Below are positions 43,106-52,315 of a DNA stretch of 64,000 bases, one piece after another. This stretch comes from Hyphomicrobiales bacterium (lineage in GTDB: Bacteria; Pseudomonadota; Alphaproteobacteria; Rhizobiales; Rhizobiaceae): NCBI GenBank assembly GCA_900470285.1, contig UCAG01000001.1:248001-312000 (forward strand), read 5' to 3'. Below the pieces are notes generated by a model. That model was not told the origin of the DNA. It did no database searches and was given only the letters and a program-made list of their open reading frames with translations. How positions within the stretch are numbered: the first letter of the stretch is position 1; every line of letters begins with the position of its first letter. Position numbers and translations under genes: made by a program.

Positions 43106-45195
43106 TGATGAGCCTGTTTTCCCTGCATTTCTCCCCCCTGCTACCACCGCTTTGGCTCGGGCTTTGTCTGGCTCCGCTGGCTCTCATTACTCTGGCTGGC
43201 TTGTTCCTGCGCAAACGCGGCAGCTGGCTGCGTTTTGGCGGTTTTGCAGCGCTTGCACTGGCCTTATTTAATCCGGAGATTACGCGCGAACAGCGCGAGC
43301 AGCTTAAAACCATTGTCGGCATTGTGGTTGATCGCAGCGCCAGCCAGTCTCAGGGCAACCGTACACAGGATACGGATGCTGCGCTTGAAGCGCTGAAACA
43401 AAAGCTCGGCGCACAATCCGATATTGAAACACGGATTATCGAAGCCGGTTCCGGTACTGAAAACCGCGACAATACACGCTTATTTACAGCCCTGAATGAA
43501 GGCCTGCGCGACGTACCGCCATCACGTATCGGCGGTGCAGTTATGATTGCCGATGGTCAGGTGCATGATGTGCCTGCCAAGACCGACGAGCTGAATTTTA
43601 AGGCACCGCTTCATGCGCTGATTACCGGCACCGGCGATGAATTCGACCGCAGTATCCGCTTCATCCGCGTGCCGCGCTTCGGCCTCAGCGGCAAGCCGCA
43701 GGAACTGGTTTTCCGTGTGGAAGATGCCGGTAAAATTCCGGTGGATGCATCACAGTCCAGCGTCACCATCCGTATCAATGGCGAACTGGTCGCCACAGTT
43801 CCGGCGGCCATAGGTCAGGATGTTAAAACCGAGATCACCCTGCCCCATGCCGGTCGTAACATTGTGGAAATCGCCACAGAACCGCTGAACGGTGAAGTCA
43901 CCGCCGCCAATAATCAGGCCGTTGCACTGATCGATGCCATCCGCGAAAATCTGCGTGTGCTGCTGGTATCCGGTGAACCGAATAATGGCGAACGCACATG
44001 GCGCAACCTGCTGAAATCCGACACATCTGTCGATCTCGTGCATTTCACCATTCTGCGTCCGCCGGAAAAGCAGGATGACACGCCGATCAATGAATTATCG
44101 CTGATTGTCTTTCCGACGCGCGAATTATTCGTCGATAAGGTGGAAGATTTCGATCTGATTATTTTCGATCGCTATCAGCACCGTAATGTGCTGCCGCTGC
44201 TCTATTATGATTATATCGCCCAATATGTGCAAAATGGCGGCGCCCTGCTGATCGCCGCAGGCCCAGAATATGCAGACAGTATGTCGATTGCACGCACGCC
44301 GCTGCTTAGCGTTTTGCCTGCATTGCCAACCGGTGACGTCACGGAAAAAGGCTTTTATCCGCGTCTGACGGAAGCCGGCAAGCGCCATCCTGTCACACGC
44401 GGGCTGGAAGGCAGTGAACAGGAACCGCCACAATGGGGGCGCTGGTTCCGCTCGATTGATATTGCCACACCGCAGGGCGAAACCGTCATGCAGGGACCTG
44501 ACAACAAGCCGCTGATGGTGCTCGGCCATCAGGGTAAAGGCCGTGTCGGTATGTTGCTGTCCGATCAGGGCTGGCTCTGGGCGCGTGATTTTGAAGGTGG
44601 CGGCCCCTATGCATCGCTCTATCGCCGCATGGCACACTGGCTGATGCAGGAACCGGAACTGGAAGAAGAAGCGCTGACGGCCAAAGGTACTGCGGATCGT
44701 CTGGAGATTACCCGCCAGACTATGAGCGACAAGGCCGCTCCGGCCAAAGTTACCACGCCATCCGGCAAAATCATTGAAGTGCCGCTGACGCAATCCGTTG
44801 CCGGACAGTTCACAGCGCAATTACCGGCCGATGAACAGGGACTGTATAAGATTGAGAACGGCGATTATTCCGTGCTCGCCCATGTCGGCAATGTGGACAC
44901 GCCGGAACTGCGCGACAGTATTTCTACAACACAAAAACTACTGCCTGTGGCGCAGGCCAGCGGCGGTAATGTTCTGCGTCTGAAAGAAACAACTGAACAG
45001 GCTGCAATCTCCGTGCCCGATGTTTCGCTGATGAACCCGTCGCAAAAACAAAGCCCTGACACTCTTCTGGGGCTGCGGCCTACTCAGGATACAAGTCTGG
45101 TTGCAGTGCATCGCATTCCGCTTTTCACCAGCCTGCTGGCTTTAGCCGCACTGCTGCTTATTCTCGGCGGCACATGGTATCGTGAAGGGCGATAG
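43105..45195 (+). CDS. Membrane protein with vWA/glutamine-amidotransferase-like domain
   Basis: A 696-residue protein. Two N-terminal helices (about 10-30 and 40-56) and one C-terminal helix (FTSLLALAALLLILGG) frame a periplasmic or cytoplasmic soluble part. IVGIVVDRSASQS is a MIDAS-like DxSxS start. A CARDB-like section and a GATase1-like part (LLLVSGEPNNGERTW, GALLIAAGPEYA) follow. It overlaps the DUF4159 stop by one base; a second ATG follows directly at 43108. Last gene of the operon. Similar sets occur in many Rhizobiales; the function is open. Confidence 0.87.
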   Translation: MMSLFSLHFSPLLPPLWLGLCLAPLALITLAGLFLRKRGSWLRFGGFAALALALFNPEITREQREQLKTIVGIVVDRSASQSQGNRTQDTDAALEALKQKLGAQSDIETRIIEAGSGTENRDNTRLFTALNEGLRDVPPSRIGGAVMIADGQVHDVPAKTDELNFKAPLHALITGTGDEFDRSIRFIRVPRFGLSGKPQELVFRVEDAGKIPVDASQSSVTIRINGELVATVPAAIGQDVKTEITLPHAGRNIVEIATEPLNGEVTAANNQAVALIDAIRENLRVLLVSGEPNNGERTWRNLLKSDTSVDLVHFTILRPPEKQDDTPINELSLIVFPTRELFVDKVEDFDLIIFDRYQHRNVLPLLYYDYIAQYVQNGGALLIAAGPEYADSMSIARTPLLSVLPALPTGDVTEKGFYPRLTEAGKRHPVTRGLEGSEQEPPQWGRWFRSIDIATPQGETVMQGPDNKPLMVLGHQGKGRVGMLLSDQGWLWARDFEGGGPYASLYRRMAHWLMQEPELEEEALTAKGTADRLEITRQTMSDKAAPAKVTTPSGKIIEVPLTQSVAGQFTAQLPADEQGLYKIENGDYSVLAHVGNVDTPELRDSISTTQKLLPVAQASGGNVLRLKETTEQAAISVPDVSLMNPSQKQSPDTLLGLRPTQDTSLVAVHRIPLFTSLLALAALLLILGGTWYREGR

Positions 45196-45299
45196 AGCAT
45201 TTCACAGTCAAGTTGGATCAACTTGACGGCAGTGATAATGCGACCGCTCAAGAATCCAGAGCGTATCCCGAAAAGTGTGAAGCGCCTACGCAGGGAAAT
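45193..45299. repeat. Dispersed RIME-like repeat, copy 4 (composite)
   Basis: GAGCATTTCACAGTCAAGTT and GATAATGCGACC, then AATCCAGAGCG and CCGAAAAGTGTGAAGCG. The first half is palindromic (GTCAAGTTG / CAACTTGAC, 45208-45228). It begins at the stop codon of the preceding gene and appears to be two partial units joined. Confidence 0.6.
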
Positions 45300-45364
45300 C
45301 AGTTCACTGGACTGATTTCTCGTCCTGCTTCGATCGGAAAAGATACGCGGCAAATAAGGAAATG

Positions 45365-45395
45365 AAGCGGTTTCAGATCACTGAAACCGCTTTTT
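45365..45395. terminator. Terminator of the MoxR operon (and possibly the GNAT gene)
   Basis: AAGCGGTTTCAG / CTGAAACCGCTT, 12-bp perfect stem, loop ATCA, T run on plus. Confidence 0.88.
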
Positions 45396-45398
45396 ACA

Positions 45399-45923
45399 TC
45401 AAAGCTGGTTGAGATGCTTAACCTGCCCCGCCAGCTGATTGAGCGTTGGGCCTGACAGAGTTTCAGCTCCCGGCAGAATACAGGCAAGAAGCCGCTCCGG
45501 ATTAACCGGTGCCGGCATAATCACCTTATTGGCATCTACTTTTACAAAGCCGAAAGCATTATAATAAGGCGCATCGCCGACAAGCAGGCTCAGCCTGTGC
45601 CCTGCTTTTGCTGAGGCTTCCATCGACTGGTTCATCAGTATCCGGCCAATGCCGCGACTTTTCCAGCCATCCCGCACGACCAGCGGCCCCAGCAGCAAAG
45701 CAGGTGTGGTGCCGATAGCAATCGGTGTCATTCTGATTGAGCCGATCAGCCTTCCGCCATGAAGAGCCACAAAAGACAAATCGCGGTCATGCGCCCCGCC
45801 CTCGCGAATACGCGCAGCTGCACGGACAAATCTGCCCGGACCAAAAGCAAGCGCATTGATTTCTTCGATTTCCGCATCGTGGGCGCAGGTTTCCTGCGTG
45901 TAAGTCAGTTCAGACTGCAACAT
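45399..45923 (-). CDS. GNAT-family N-acetyltransferase
   Basis: A 174-residue acetyltransferase. The acetyl-CoA motif A is seen as LGPLVVRDGWKSRGIGRILM (R-x-x-G-x-G form), preceded by GGRLIGSIRMTPI. GDAPYYNAFGF is typical of the YhbS-like group. Substrate unknown. Convergent with the MoxR operon; its stop is 4 bp from the shared hairpin. Confidence 0.9.
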   Translation of the reverse strand: MLQSELTYTQETCAHDAEIEEINALAFGPGRFVRAAARIREGGAHDRDLSFVALHGGRLIGSIRMTPIAIGTTPALLLGPLVVRDGWKSRGIGRILMNQSMEASAKAGHRLSLLVGDAPYYNAFGFVKVDANKVIMPAPVNPERLLACILPGAETLSGPTLNQLAGQVKHLNQL

Positions 45924-46315
45924 GGCACATCACTATTTCAGAGATTTAGACTTCAGAATTATCGCGTGATTTGTCGCCGCTATCGGGCATAAAAACGCAA
46001 ACAGGTATCCACCGGTGCCGCGCACCGTTTACAATTTCATCGTCGGATGAACTGCAGACCTGTCAATTCCGTTCTCCTGAAAGGTGAATAGCCGCAAACT
46101 GATGCGGTGTGTTTGCTTAACATCATTTTTTTTGATCGTAAAGAGCCGCGCCGAAAAACAAAACATCGTCCTGTTTTCAGGACAGCGTGTTTCGTAAAAA
46201 CAGCCAGATCAGGCGAGACTTTCCGCTATTATGTATTACATTAAGGATACGAATTTATTGGCAGCAACTGTTGATGAGCAATCCGGTTCCGCCATCAGAC
46301 AAAAGGAATATTCTT
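45924..46315. other. Divergent promoter region
   Basis: 392 bp without a gene, between the GNAT gene (minus) and the hydroquinone reductase (plus). Nothing further recognised. Confidence 0.4.
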
Positions 46316-47296
46316 ATGGGTCTCTTAGTTGACGGCAAATGGCACGACCAATGGTATGATACGAAAGCCACAGACGGCCGCTTTGTCCGCTCCGCTTCGC
46401 AATTCCGCAACTGGATTACAGCAGATGGCAGCGCAGGCCCCAGCGGCACCGGTGGTTTCAAAGCCGAAGCCGGACGCTATCACCTCTATGTATCACTGGC
46501 CTGTCCGTGGGCGCACCGCACACTGATTTTCCGCACACTGAAGAAACTGGAAAATATCATCAGCGTCTCAGTTGTTGATTATCTGATGGCGGAAGAAGGT
46601 TGGACACTGACCGGCAAAGACGGCGCAACGCCGGATCATCTCTATGGTGCCAAACGCCTCTATGAAATTTATACCCGTGCCGATCCGAACTATTCCGGCC
46701 GTGTCACCGTGCCGGTTCTCTGGGACAAACAGCAGCAGACCATTGTCTCCAATGAATCCGCTGAAATCATCCGCATGCTCAACACCGCCTTCAATGAATT
46801 CGGTGACGCGTCGCTTGACTTCTATCCCGAAGATCTCCGCGCAGAAATTGATGCAATGAATGAGTTCGTCTATCCGAACATCAATAACGGCGTTTACCGT
46901 GCAGGCTTTGCCACCTCTCAGGGGGCCTATGAAGAAGCCTATAGCAACGTGTTTGATGCTTTGGACAAGATCGAGACCATTCTCGGCAAACAACGCTATC
47001 TCACCGGATCCCGTCTGACTGAAGCGGACTGGCGCCTGTTCACCACACTGATCCGTTTTGATCCGGTCTATGTCGGCCATTTCAAATGCAATAAAGCACG
47101 GATTGCCGACTATCCGAATATCTCAAATTATGTGCGTGAGCTTTATCAGGTGCCGAGTGTTGCCGGTACAGTGAATTTCACACATATCAAAAACCATTAT
47201 TATATGAGCCATAAAACAATCAATCCGACCGGTGTTGTCCCCCTCGGCCCGCAGCTTGATTATGATGCACCGCATGACCGTGCCCGTTTCAGCTAA
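46316..47296 (+). CDS. Glutathionyl-hydroquinone reductase (Xi-class GST, YqjG/ECM4)
   Basis: A 326-residue Xi-class glutathione transferase that reduces glutathionyl-hydroquinones. The catalytic cysteine lies in SLACPWAHRT. The GSH-binding string is VPVLWDKQQQTIVSNESAEI, and LTEADWRLFTTLIRFDPVYV is diagnostic of the class. ATG at 46316 (MGLLVDGKW) has AAAGGAA 8 nt upstream; a longer frame upstream lacks an SD. Cytoplasmic, monocistronic. Confidence 0.94.
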   Translation: MGLLVDGKWHDQWYDTKATDGRFVRSASQFRNWITADGSAGPSGTGGFKAEAGRYHLYVSLACPWAHRTLIFRTLKKLENIISVSVVDYLMAEEGWTLTGKDGATPDHLYGAKRLYEIYTRADPNYSGRVTVPVLWDKQQQTIVSNESAEIIRMLNTAFNEFGDASLDFYPEDLRAEIDAMNEFVYPNINNGVYRAGFATSQGAYEEAYSNVFDALDKIETILGKQRYLTGSRLTEADWRLFTTLIRFDPVYVGHFKCNKARIADYPNISNYVRELYQVPSVAGTVNFTHIKNHYYMSHKTINPTGVVPLGPQLDYDAPHDRARFS

Positions 47297-47444
47297 GCTC
47301 GCATATTAAGTGACAGTTTTATCACACCGCATAGCGAACATACCGTTATGCGGTGTTTTATTATCTGAAATTGATTTCAATCAATGGAAAGCCGCCTGCC
47401 CGCTGTCAGTTTGCCTTCATTCTCAGACTTTAAGGAAAACAGAC

Positions 47445-48143
47445 ATGGCTATCCTCCCGGCAAATCGTCATACATGTGCTCTTCTGGCCGCAACTGCTCT
47501 CACCGCTATCGCTATGCAGCCTGCACTGGCCGCAGATGCGATCATCGCACCGGTTGAACCGCAGGTATCAGAGCCACTTCCGGTGGCACTCAGCCCGTGG
47601 CAGGTTCGTGTACGTGCGCTTGGCGTCATCACAGAAAATAAAGGCCATGTGAATGAAGTTCCGGGTTCCGGCCTGAAATATTCTAACACAGTGGTACCGG
47701 AGCTCGATATTTCCTACTACTTCACCAATAATATTGCAGCTGAACTGATCCTCGGCACTACCTATGCCAATGTTAATGGTAAAGGCGCGATCGACGGTCT
47801 GGATGTCGGTAAAGTTTGGCTGCTGCCACCAACTCTGACCTTGCAATATCACTTCACAGATTTCGGCGCGTTCAAGCCTTATGTCGGTGCCGGTGTGAAT
47901 TACAGCATCTTTTACAACCAGAAATCTCATGATGCCGATTATCTGAAAGTTAAAAACACTTTCGGCGGCGCACTTCAGGTTGGTTTCGACTATATGATCG
48001 ACGATCATTGGGGCTTCAACTTCGACGTGAAGAAACTCTATCTGCGCCCTGATTTTGATGTAACCGTTGGCGGCGCTCAGATGAGCGGCAAAGCCAAACT
48101 TGACCCATGGCTGATCGGTACCGGTATCACTTATCGCTTCTGA
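47445..48143 (+). CDS. OmpW-family outer membrane protein
   Basis: A 232-residue protein with a signal peptide to about residue 28 (PALAADA) and an eight-stranded OmpW-type barrel. Strands include WQVRVRALGVI, PELDISYYFTNNIAAELIL and LQYHFTDFGAFKPYVGAGVN. The protein ends in the aromatic YRF, the outer-membrane insertion signal. It forms a small hydrophobic channel by family. ATG at 47445 has AAGGAAA upstream. Confidence 0.93.
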   Translation: MAILPANRHTCALLAATALTAIAMQPALAADAIIAPVEPQVSEPLPVALSPWQVRVRALGVITENKGHVNEVPGSGLKYSNTVVPELDISYYFTNNIAAELILGTTYANVNGKGAIDGLDVGKVWLLPPTLTLQYHFTDFGAFKPYVGAGVNYSIFYNQKSHDADYLKVKNTFGGALQVGFDYMIDDHWGFNFDVKKLYLRPDFDVTVGGAQMSGKAKLDPWLIGTGITYRF

Positions 48144-48154
48144 TATGAGTCATT

Positions 48155-48184
48155 AAAAAGCCCGCTGGAAAGCGGGCTTTTTTT
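48155..48184 (+). terminator. Terminator of the OmpW gene
   Basis: AGCCCGCT / AGCGGGCT, loop GGAA, long T run. Confidence 0.92.
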
Positions 48185-48197
48185 ATAATGCGATTTT

Positions 48198-49169
48198 CTA
48201 TTCCGCACCGATCAGATCACCCCAGTCGGCGCGGCGCGCCTGCGCAAACAAGGCTTTGTCCCGTTTGGTAATCAGATGTTCTGTAACCTGTCCGTCATCG
48301 CTGCATAGTTTAGCAATAACTTTCCCACCGCCGGTTTTCGGCTGCATCAGCACCCGCTGACCTGAGAGGGATACCGGCTGACGGCTGACAGCCAGATAAC
48401 TAAACTTTTCATCCTCCCAAGGCACATCTGCCTCTTTGGTCAGACGGTGAATTTTGGAACGCGCCACGCGGCGGGAGAAATGACACCAGTCCGGTGTCTG
48501 CACAGCGCAAGCCTGACTATGGGTGCAAGGCGCTGCGATATGCGCGCCCAGAGCCTGCAATTGTGCTCTGGCATCGAGAATGCGCTGCCAGCCTGCCGGT
48601 GTTCCCGGTTCCACAATCACAAACATACCTTCCGTCAGGTTCCATAATTGCACAATCAACTGTTGCCGTGCAGGCTCATTCAGTTCATCCAGCACATAGG
48701 CCAGTGTCACAAGTTCTGCAGCTTTGGCGTCTTTCAGCCCCGTTGTCACATCGGCAGCACGCCATTGCACATCGGCCACCGGCGCATGAACGGAAAGCTT
48801 CTCGCCCACAGCACGGATTGCATTGCTGCCTTCCAGAAGAAGCGATGTTTCAATCTCCGGCCAGACGGCAGACGCCGCCCATAATGCGGTTCCGGGTCCT
48901 GCACCAATATCCAGATGACTGCGCGGGGCAAATTCAGGGCTGATATCAGCCACTTGTTGCAAAGCAGAGGTCACAGCGGCAAAAGTCGCAGGCAAACGCG
49001 CGGCCAGATAGGCATATGCTGCCAGTTCATCGGATAGATGCCATTTTCCATCGCGCGTCTCGGCACGGTAACGACGGCTGAGGATGCCGGAAGCCCGCTG
49101 CAGATCCGCCAGTGCCACACCCTGCAACTGCGCATCCACAGCCTGTCTCAATGCTGCCGGTAATTCCAT
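48198..49169 (-). CDS. Rsm22-like ribosomal small-subunit methyltransferase family
   Basis: A 323-residue class I methyltransferase-fold protein related to mitochondrial Rsm22/METTL17. Motif I is LDIGAGPGTALWAA and motif IV-like LAYVLDEL is present. A cysteine cluster CTHSQACAV...DWCHFSRR near residues 218-236 matches the place where relatives bind an Fe-S cluster or metal. It is likely an assembly factor of the small ribosomal subunit. Monocistronic on the minus strand, convergent with OmpW. Confidence 0.88.
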   Translation of the reverse strand: MELPAALRQAVDAQLQGVALADLQRASGILSRRYRAETRDGKWHLSDELAAYAYLAARLPATFAAVTSALQQVADISPEFAPRSHLDIGAGPGTALWAASAVWPEIETSLLLEGSNAIRAVGEKLSVHAPVADVQWRAADVTTGLKDAKAAELVTLAYVLDELNEPARQQLIVQLWNLTEGMFVIVEPGTPAGWQRILDARAQLQALGAHIAAPCTHSQACAVQTPDWCHFSRRVARSKIHRLTKEADVPWEDEKFSYLAVSRQPVSLSGQRVLMQPKTGGGKVIAKLCSDDGQVTEHLITKRDKALFAQARRADWGDLIGAE

Positions 49170-49203
49170 AATTCTATCTCACGTAAAAAACTCTGCCGCG
49201 CTA

Positions 49204-49299
49204 TAGAGCATTTCCAGCAAAAGTGTGAAACGGTTTTGCGTAGGATAATGCGACAAAGAAATAAATAGAGCGGTTCCCTTAAACAGGAACCGCTCTAAC
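49204..49299. repeat. Dispersed RIME-like repeat, copy 5, with terminal hairpin
   Basis: GAGCATTTCCAGCAAAAGTG, ACGGTTTTGCG, GATAATGCGAC, then a GAGCGGTTCC / GGAACCGCTC hairpin (49268-49297). On the minus strand the hairpin is followed by T-rich sequence and lies 40 bp after the DUF2333 stop, so it may serve as its terminator. Confidence 0.7.
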
Positions 49300-49338
49300 A
49301 CGCGGCAGAGCAATTTAAAACATTAACAATTGCGGCAA

Positions 49339-50619
49339 TCAGCGTTCGAGAACCTGACGGATATCCACCAGATTGGAGCGTACGCGCAGAATGTGAAAAC
49401 CCATCGTCGTCAGATGGGACGGCGTGAACCATGCATCCTGACGACCATTGGAAACGATGGTTGGCTGCATATCCAGTGCCGAGCGCAATTGCTGTTCCAT
49501 TGTATCCCACAAACCATCGAGATGCTTCTCAGCCAACACAGCTTTAAAGTCAGAATGCGTTGCGCGGATCAGCCCGTAGTAAGCGTAGAGCTGACCATAG
49601 GCGAACCAGAACCGGTCATCGGCACGGGTATCAAACCAGCCTGCATGATAATTATCAGAACGGTCTTTCAGAATGGCAGATGTCGAGCCGAGATCGCTGG
49701 CAATACGATCCACATACTGGATCAGATTGTCCGCACGGGCATCGAAAGTTGCCTCGCATTTTTCAAGACGCGCATTGAAAGCACGCAGCTCTTTAATAGC
49801 GGAACGATAATAGCTTGGCGTCGGTGTTTTCGGGCCAAACGGGCTTAAGCCGAAATACCATGTATCCTCTCGGAACTGCATATTACCGCGGGCTTTTTGC
49901 AGATCATTATCAATCTGCGAGGTGCCGCGCAGGCGGCCGAGAGAATCCACCAGTTCAATCGTTGTGCGGCGTACTGCCGAATGCACACCGCGCTGGAACG
50001 AGGCTTTATTATCCAGAAACGGTGTCCGGTCCCAATCCAGCCCGAAGAAACCTGTTTTATAGAACAGCATGGAAGAGACCCATGCATTCTGGTTCACATT
50101 GAAATCGGTCAGTTCAGCGGTCACTTCAGCCAGAGCCGATGGTGCACAAACCCGCGCCCCTGCTGGCTGAGATAAGGCCATTTGCGGCGCAGGCTGCTGG
50201 CTGGCTGGCTCAGTCGAAGGCGCTGCATTATTTGTCGTGCTATCATTATTCCCCGTGGCACCTTCCGCTGGCAGTGCCGTCGGATCAGCAGGCGATGTGC
50301 TTTCTGCCGATGATGGTGATGGGGCTGACGGTGATGTAAGCGCTTTTGACGGCTCGACAATTTCACCGGGTGTGACAGCACTTTGATAGGCATATTTTGC
50401 CGGATAATCCGGATCAAAATTCGTCCAGACCTGTGTCTGCACTACGAAATAACCATACAGGCCCGCCCAACCGATAACGGCTACGGCGATAAGGGTTTTC
50501 CACAAGACGCTGAGGCTCTGATAAACGCGCCACAACGCGCCGAAAGGCACTGCGATCAGCCGCACAAGTGCTGCAATCATACGCCCTATAAAAGCAAAGA
50601 TATTTCCGATGACCGTCAC
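49339..50619 (-). CDS. DUF2333 family protein
   Basis: A 426-residue membrane-anchored protein. One helix lies near residues 38-56 (LWKTLIAVAVIGWAGLYGYF), followed by a Pro/Ser/Thr/Ala-rich linker (~90-145) with low complexity. The conserved domain has NVNQNAWVSSMLFYKTGFFG and VHSAVRRTTIELVDSLGR. The start is GTG with AAGGAC upstream. DUF2333 has no assigned function. It is probably inner-membrane anchored with a periplasmic domain. Confidence 0.9.
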   Translation of the reverse strand: MTVIGNIFAFIGRMIAALVRLIAVPFGALWRVYQSLSVLWKTLIAVAVIGWAGLYGYFVVQTQVWTNFDPDYPAKYAYQSAVTPGEIVEPSKALTSPSAPSPSSAESTSPADPTALPAEGATGNNDSTTNNAAPSTEPASQQPAPQMALSQPAGARVCAPSALAEVTAELTDFNVNQNAWVSSMLFYKTGFFGLDWDRTPFLDNKASFQRGVHSAVRRTTIELVDSLGRLRGTSQIDNDLQKARGNMQFREDTWYFGLSPFGPKTPTPSYYRSAIKELRAFNARLEKCEATFDARADNLIQYVDRIASDLGSTSAILKDRSDNYHAGWFDTRADDRFWFAYGQLYAYYGLIRATHSDFKAVLAEKHLDGLWDTMEQQLRSALDMQPTIVSNGRQDAWFTPSHLTTMGFHILRVRSNLVDIRQVLER

Positions 50620-51064
50620 GATCTTGTCCTTTGTGTCAGCTCTTGCCCCACGTCCTGAACAGAACGCAGCCCGAAAGGTATTTTTCCTGTAAACCCTTGC
50701 ATAGTTTCAAAGAAATACGCAACAGCGCCGGATTTTTTAAACAGCAATCATTCAATCCGGTACAACCTGCTCAGCACGTCTTACCTGAAAAAGGCACAAG
50801 CGGCACCAGTATGTCCGGCACCGGCGCCTTACAGAGAAACCCGGCGCTTTACAGAGAAACGATGTCATTACGACTTTGATATAAACCGCAACAGCGCAGG
50901 TTCAACCGGTGAGTCTGAATTTAATTTTCAGCTTTAGCCTTGAAATTACTGCATATTATTTTTAGCCTGCCTCATTCCGACGTTAATTGTCGTGTTTGCG
51001 GATTCCAGGATCACAAAACTGCTTGAAGACTCCGAACTTTGATGCTTGTTTAGATTTGGGACCG
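50620..51064. other. Region between DUF2333 and choX
   Basis: About 445 bp without a gene. A direct repeat ACAGAGAAACCCGGCGCTTT-like pair (TTACAGAGAAAC twice near 50831 and 50849) is visible. Nothing else recognised; promoters of both divergent genes are expected here and in the next repeat. Confidence 0.4.
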
Positions 51065-51158
51065 GGACATGTCGCGCAAAACAGTGCTGCGGTTTTCTGA
51101 TCAAACTGCATAAAAACAAACAACAGAGCAGTTTCGGGGAAGCGGAAATGCTCTGCTA
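51065..51158 (+). repeat. Dispersed RIME-like repeat, copy 6
   Basis: GACATGTCGCGCAAAACAGT, GCGGTTTTCTG, AACTGCATAAAAACAA, then a CAGAGCAGTTTC / GGAAATGCTCTG imperfect hairpin. It lies 34 bp upstream of the choX start. Confidence 0.6.
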
Positions 51159-51191
51159 TAAATAAATATAATCCCGTCGATGGAGATATTC

Positions 51192-52190
51192 ATGCGTTTT
51201 CTGCCAGTGAAACATCTGTACCCTGCCAACCTGTCCTTCGCTAAAAGCCGCAAATCCGTGCTGGCACTCACCTGTGCCGCATTAATGGCGGGCAGTGCCG
51301 GCAGTGCATGGGCGGCAGAACCTGAAGCCTGTTCCACAATCCGCTTCTCTGATGTCGGCTGGACAGATATTACCTCGACCACAGCCGTTGCCACAGAAAT
51401 TCTCAAAGGTCTTGGCTATAAAACAGACATTAAAATTCTGTCTGTGCCGGTGACCTATGCTTCGCTCAGCAAAAAGGATATCGACGTGTTCCTCGGTTTC
51501 TGGAACCCGTCCATGGCTGCTGATCTCCAGCCATATCTTGATGACAAGACCGTCATCACCCTGCGCACCAATCTGACCGGCGCGAAATACACATTGGCAG
51601 TGCCTGCTTTCGCCTATGATGAAGGTCTGAAAAGCTTTGCCGATATCGCAAAATTCAAAGATCAGCTTGGCAATAAAATTTACGGTATTGAACCGGGCAA
51701 TGACGGCAACCGCCTGATCCTCGACATGATTTCCAAAGGTGCTTTTGATCTGAAGGGCTTTGAACTGGCAGAGTCTTCCGAGCAGGGTATGCTGGCGCAG
51801 GTTGCCAAAGATATTAAAGCCAAGAAGCCGGTTGTGTTCCTCGGCTGGGAACCTCATCCGATGAATTCCCGTTTTGAAATGCGTTATCTGGAAGGCGGCG
51901 ACGACTTTTTCGGCCCTAATCTCGGTGGCGCGAAAGTCGAGACCAATATCTGGAACGGCTACACAGAACAATGTCCGAATGTCGGAAAGTTCCTGACCAA
52001 TCTTGAATTCACCCTTGAAATGGAAAACCAGATCATGGGTAAAATTCTGGATGATGGTGAAGATCCGGCCAAAGCAGCAGCGGCATGGATCAAAGCTAAT
52101 CCGGATGCACTTAACGCGTGGCTGAAAGACGTTACCACTTTTGATGGTAAAGACGGCCTTGCAGCTGTCAAACAAACTTTCGGTCTCTGA
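51192..52190 (+). CDS. choX: Choline/betaine ABC transporter substrate-binding protein
   Basis: A 332-residue periplasmic binding protein of the OpuAC/ChoX type. A long n-region with a signal sequence cleaved near SAWA (~residue 38). The mature part begins with CSTIRFSDVGWTDITSTTAV; Trp residues such as DVFLGFWNPSMAADL and FLGWEPHPMN form the quaternary-ammonium aromatic box in relatives. ATG at 51192 has GGAG 6 nt upstream. First gene of choXWV. Choline versus glycine betaine specificity is inferred from similarity to ChoX. Confidence 0.92.
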   Translation: MRFLPVKHLYPANLSFAKSRKSVLALTCAALMAGSAGSAWAAEPEACSTIRFSDVGWTDITSTTAVATEILKGLGYKTDIKILSVPVTYASLSKKDIDVFLGFWNPSMAADLQPYLDDKTVITLRTNLTGAKYTLAVPAFAYDEGLKSFADIAKFKDQLGNKIYGIEPGNDGNRLILDMISKGAFDLKGFELAESSEQGMLAQVAKDIKAKKPVVFLGWEPHPMNSRFEMRYLEGGDDFFGPNLGGAKVETNIWNGYTEQCPNVGKFLTNLEFTLEMENQIMGKILDDGEDPAKAAAAWIKANPDALNAWLKDVTTFDGKDGLAAVKQTFGL

Positions 52191-52242
52191 CCGGTAAACA
52201 GACAATCTGCTGCCGGTATCATACGGGCAGCAGATTTACCGG
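52191..52242 (+). promoter_or_regulatory. Intra-operon hairpin between choX and choW
   Basis: AATCTGCTGCC / GGCAGCAGATT, 11-bp perfect stem. Outer CCGGTAAA / TTTACCGG arms add to it. It begins directly after the choX stop. No T run follows, so it fits a 3'-end stabilising element more than a full terminator. Confidence 0.6.
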
Positions 52243-52315
52243 TGCGACTATTCATGGTTTTCACAAACCAAACCCGATTGAAAAATATACTGACAGGAAA
52301 ACGGGGACCTGACTT

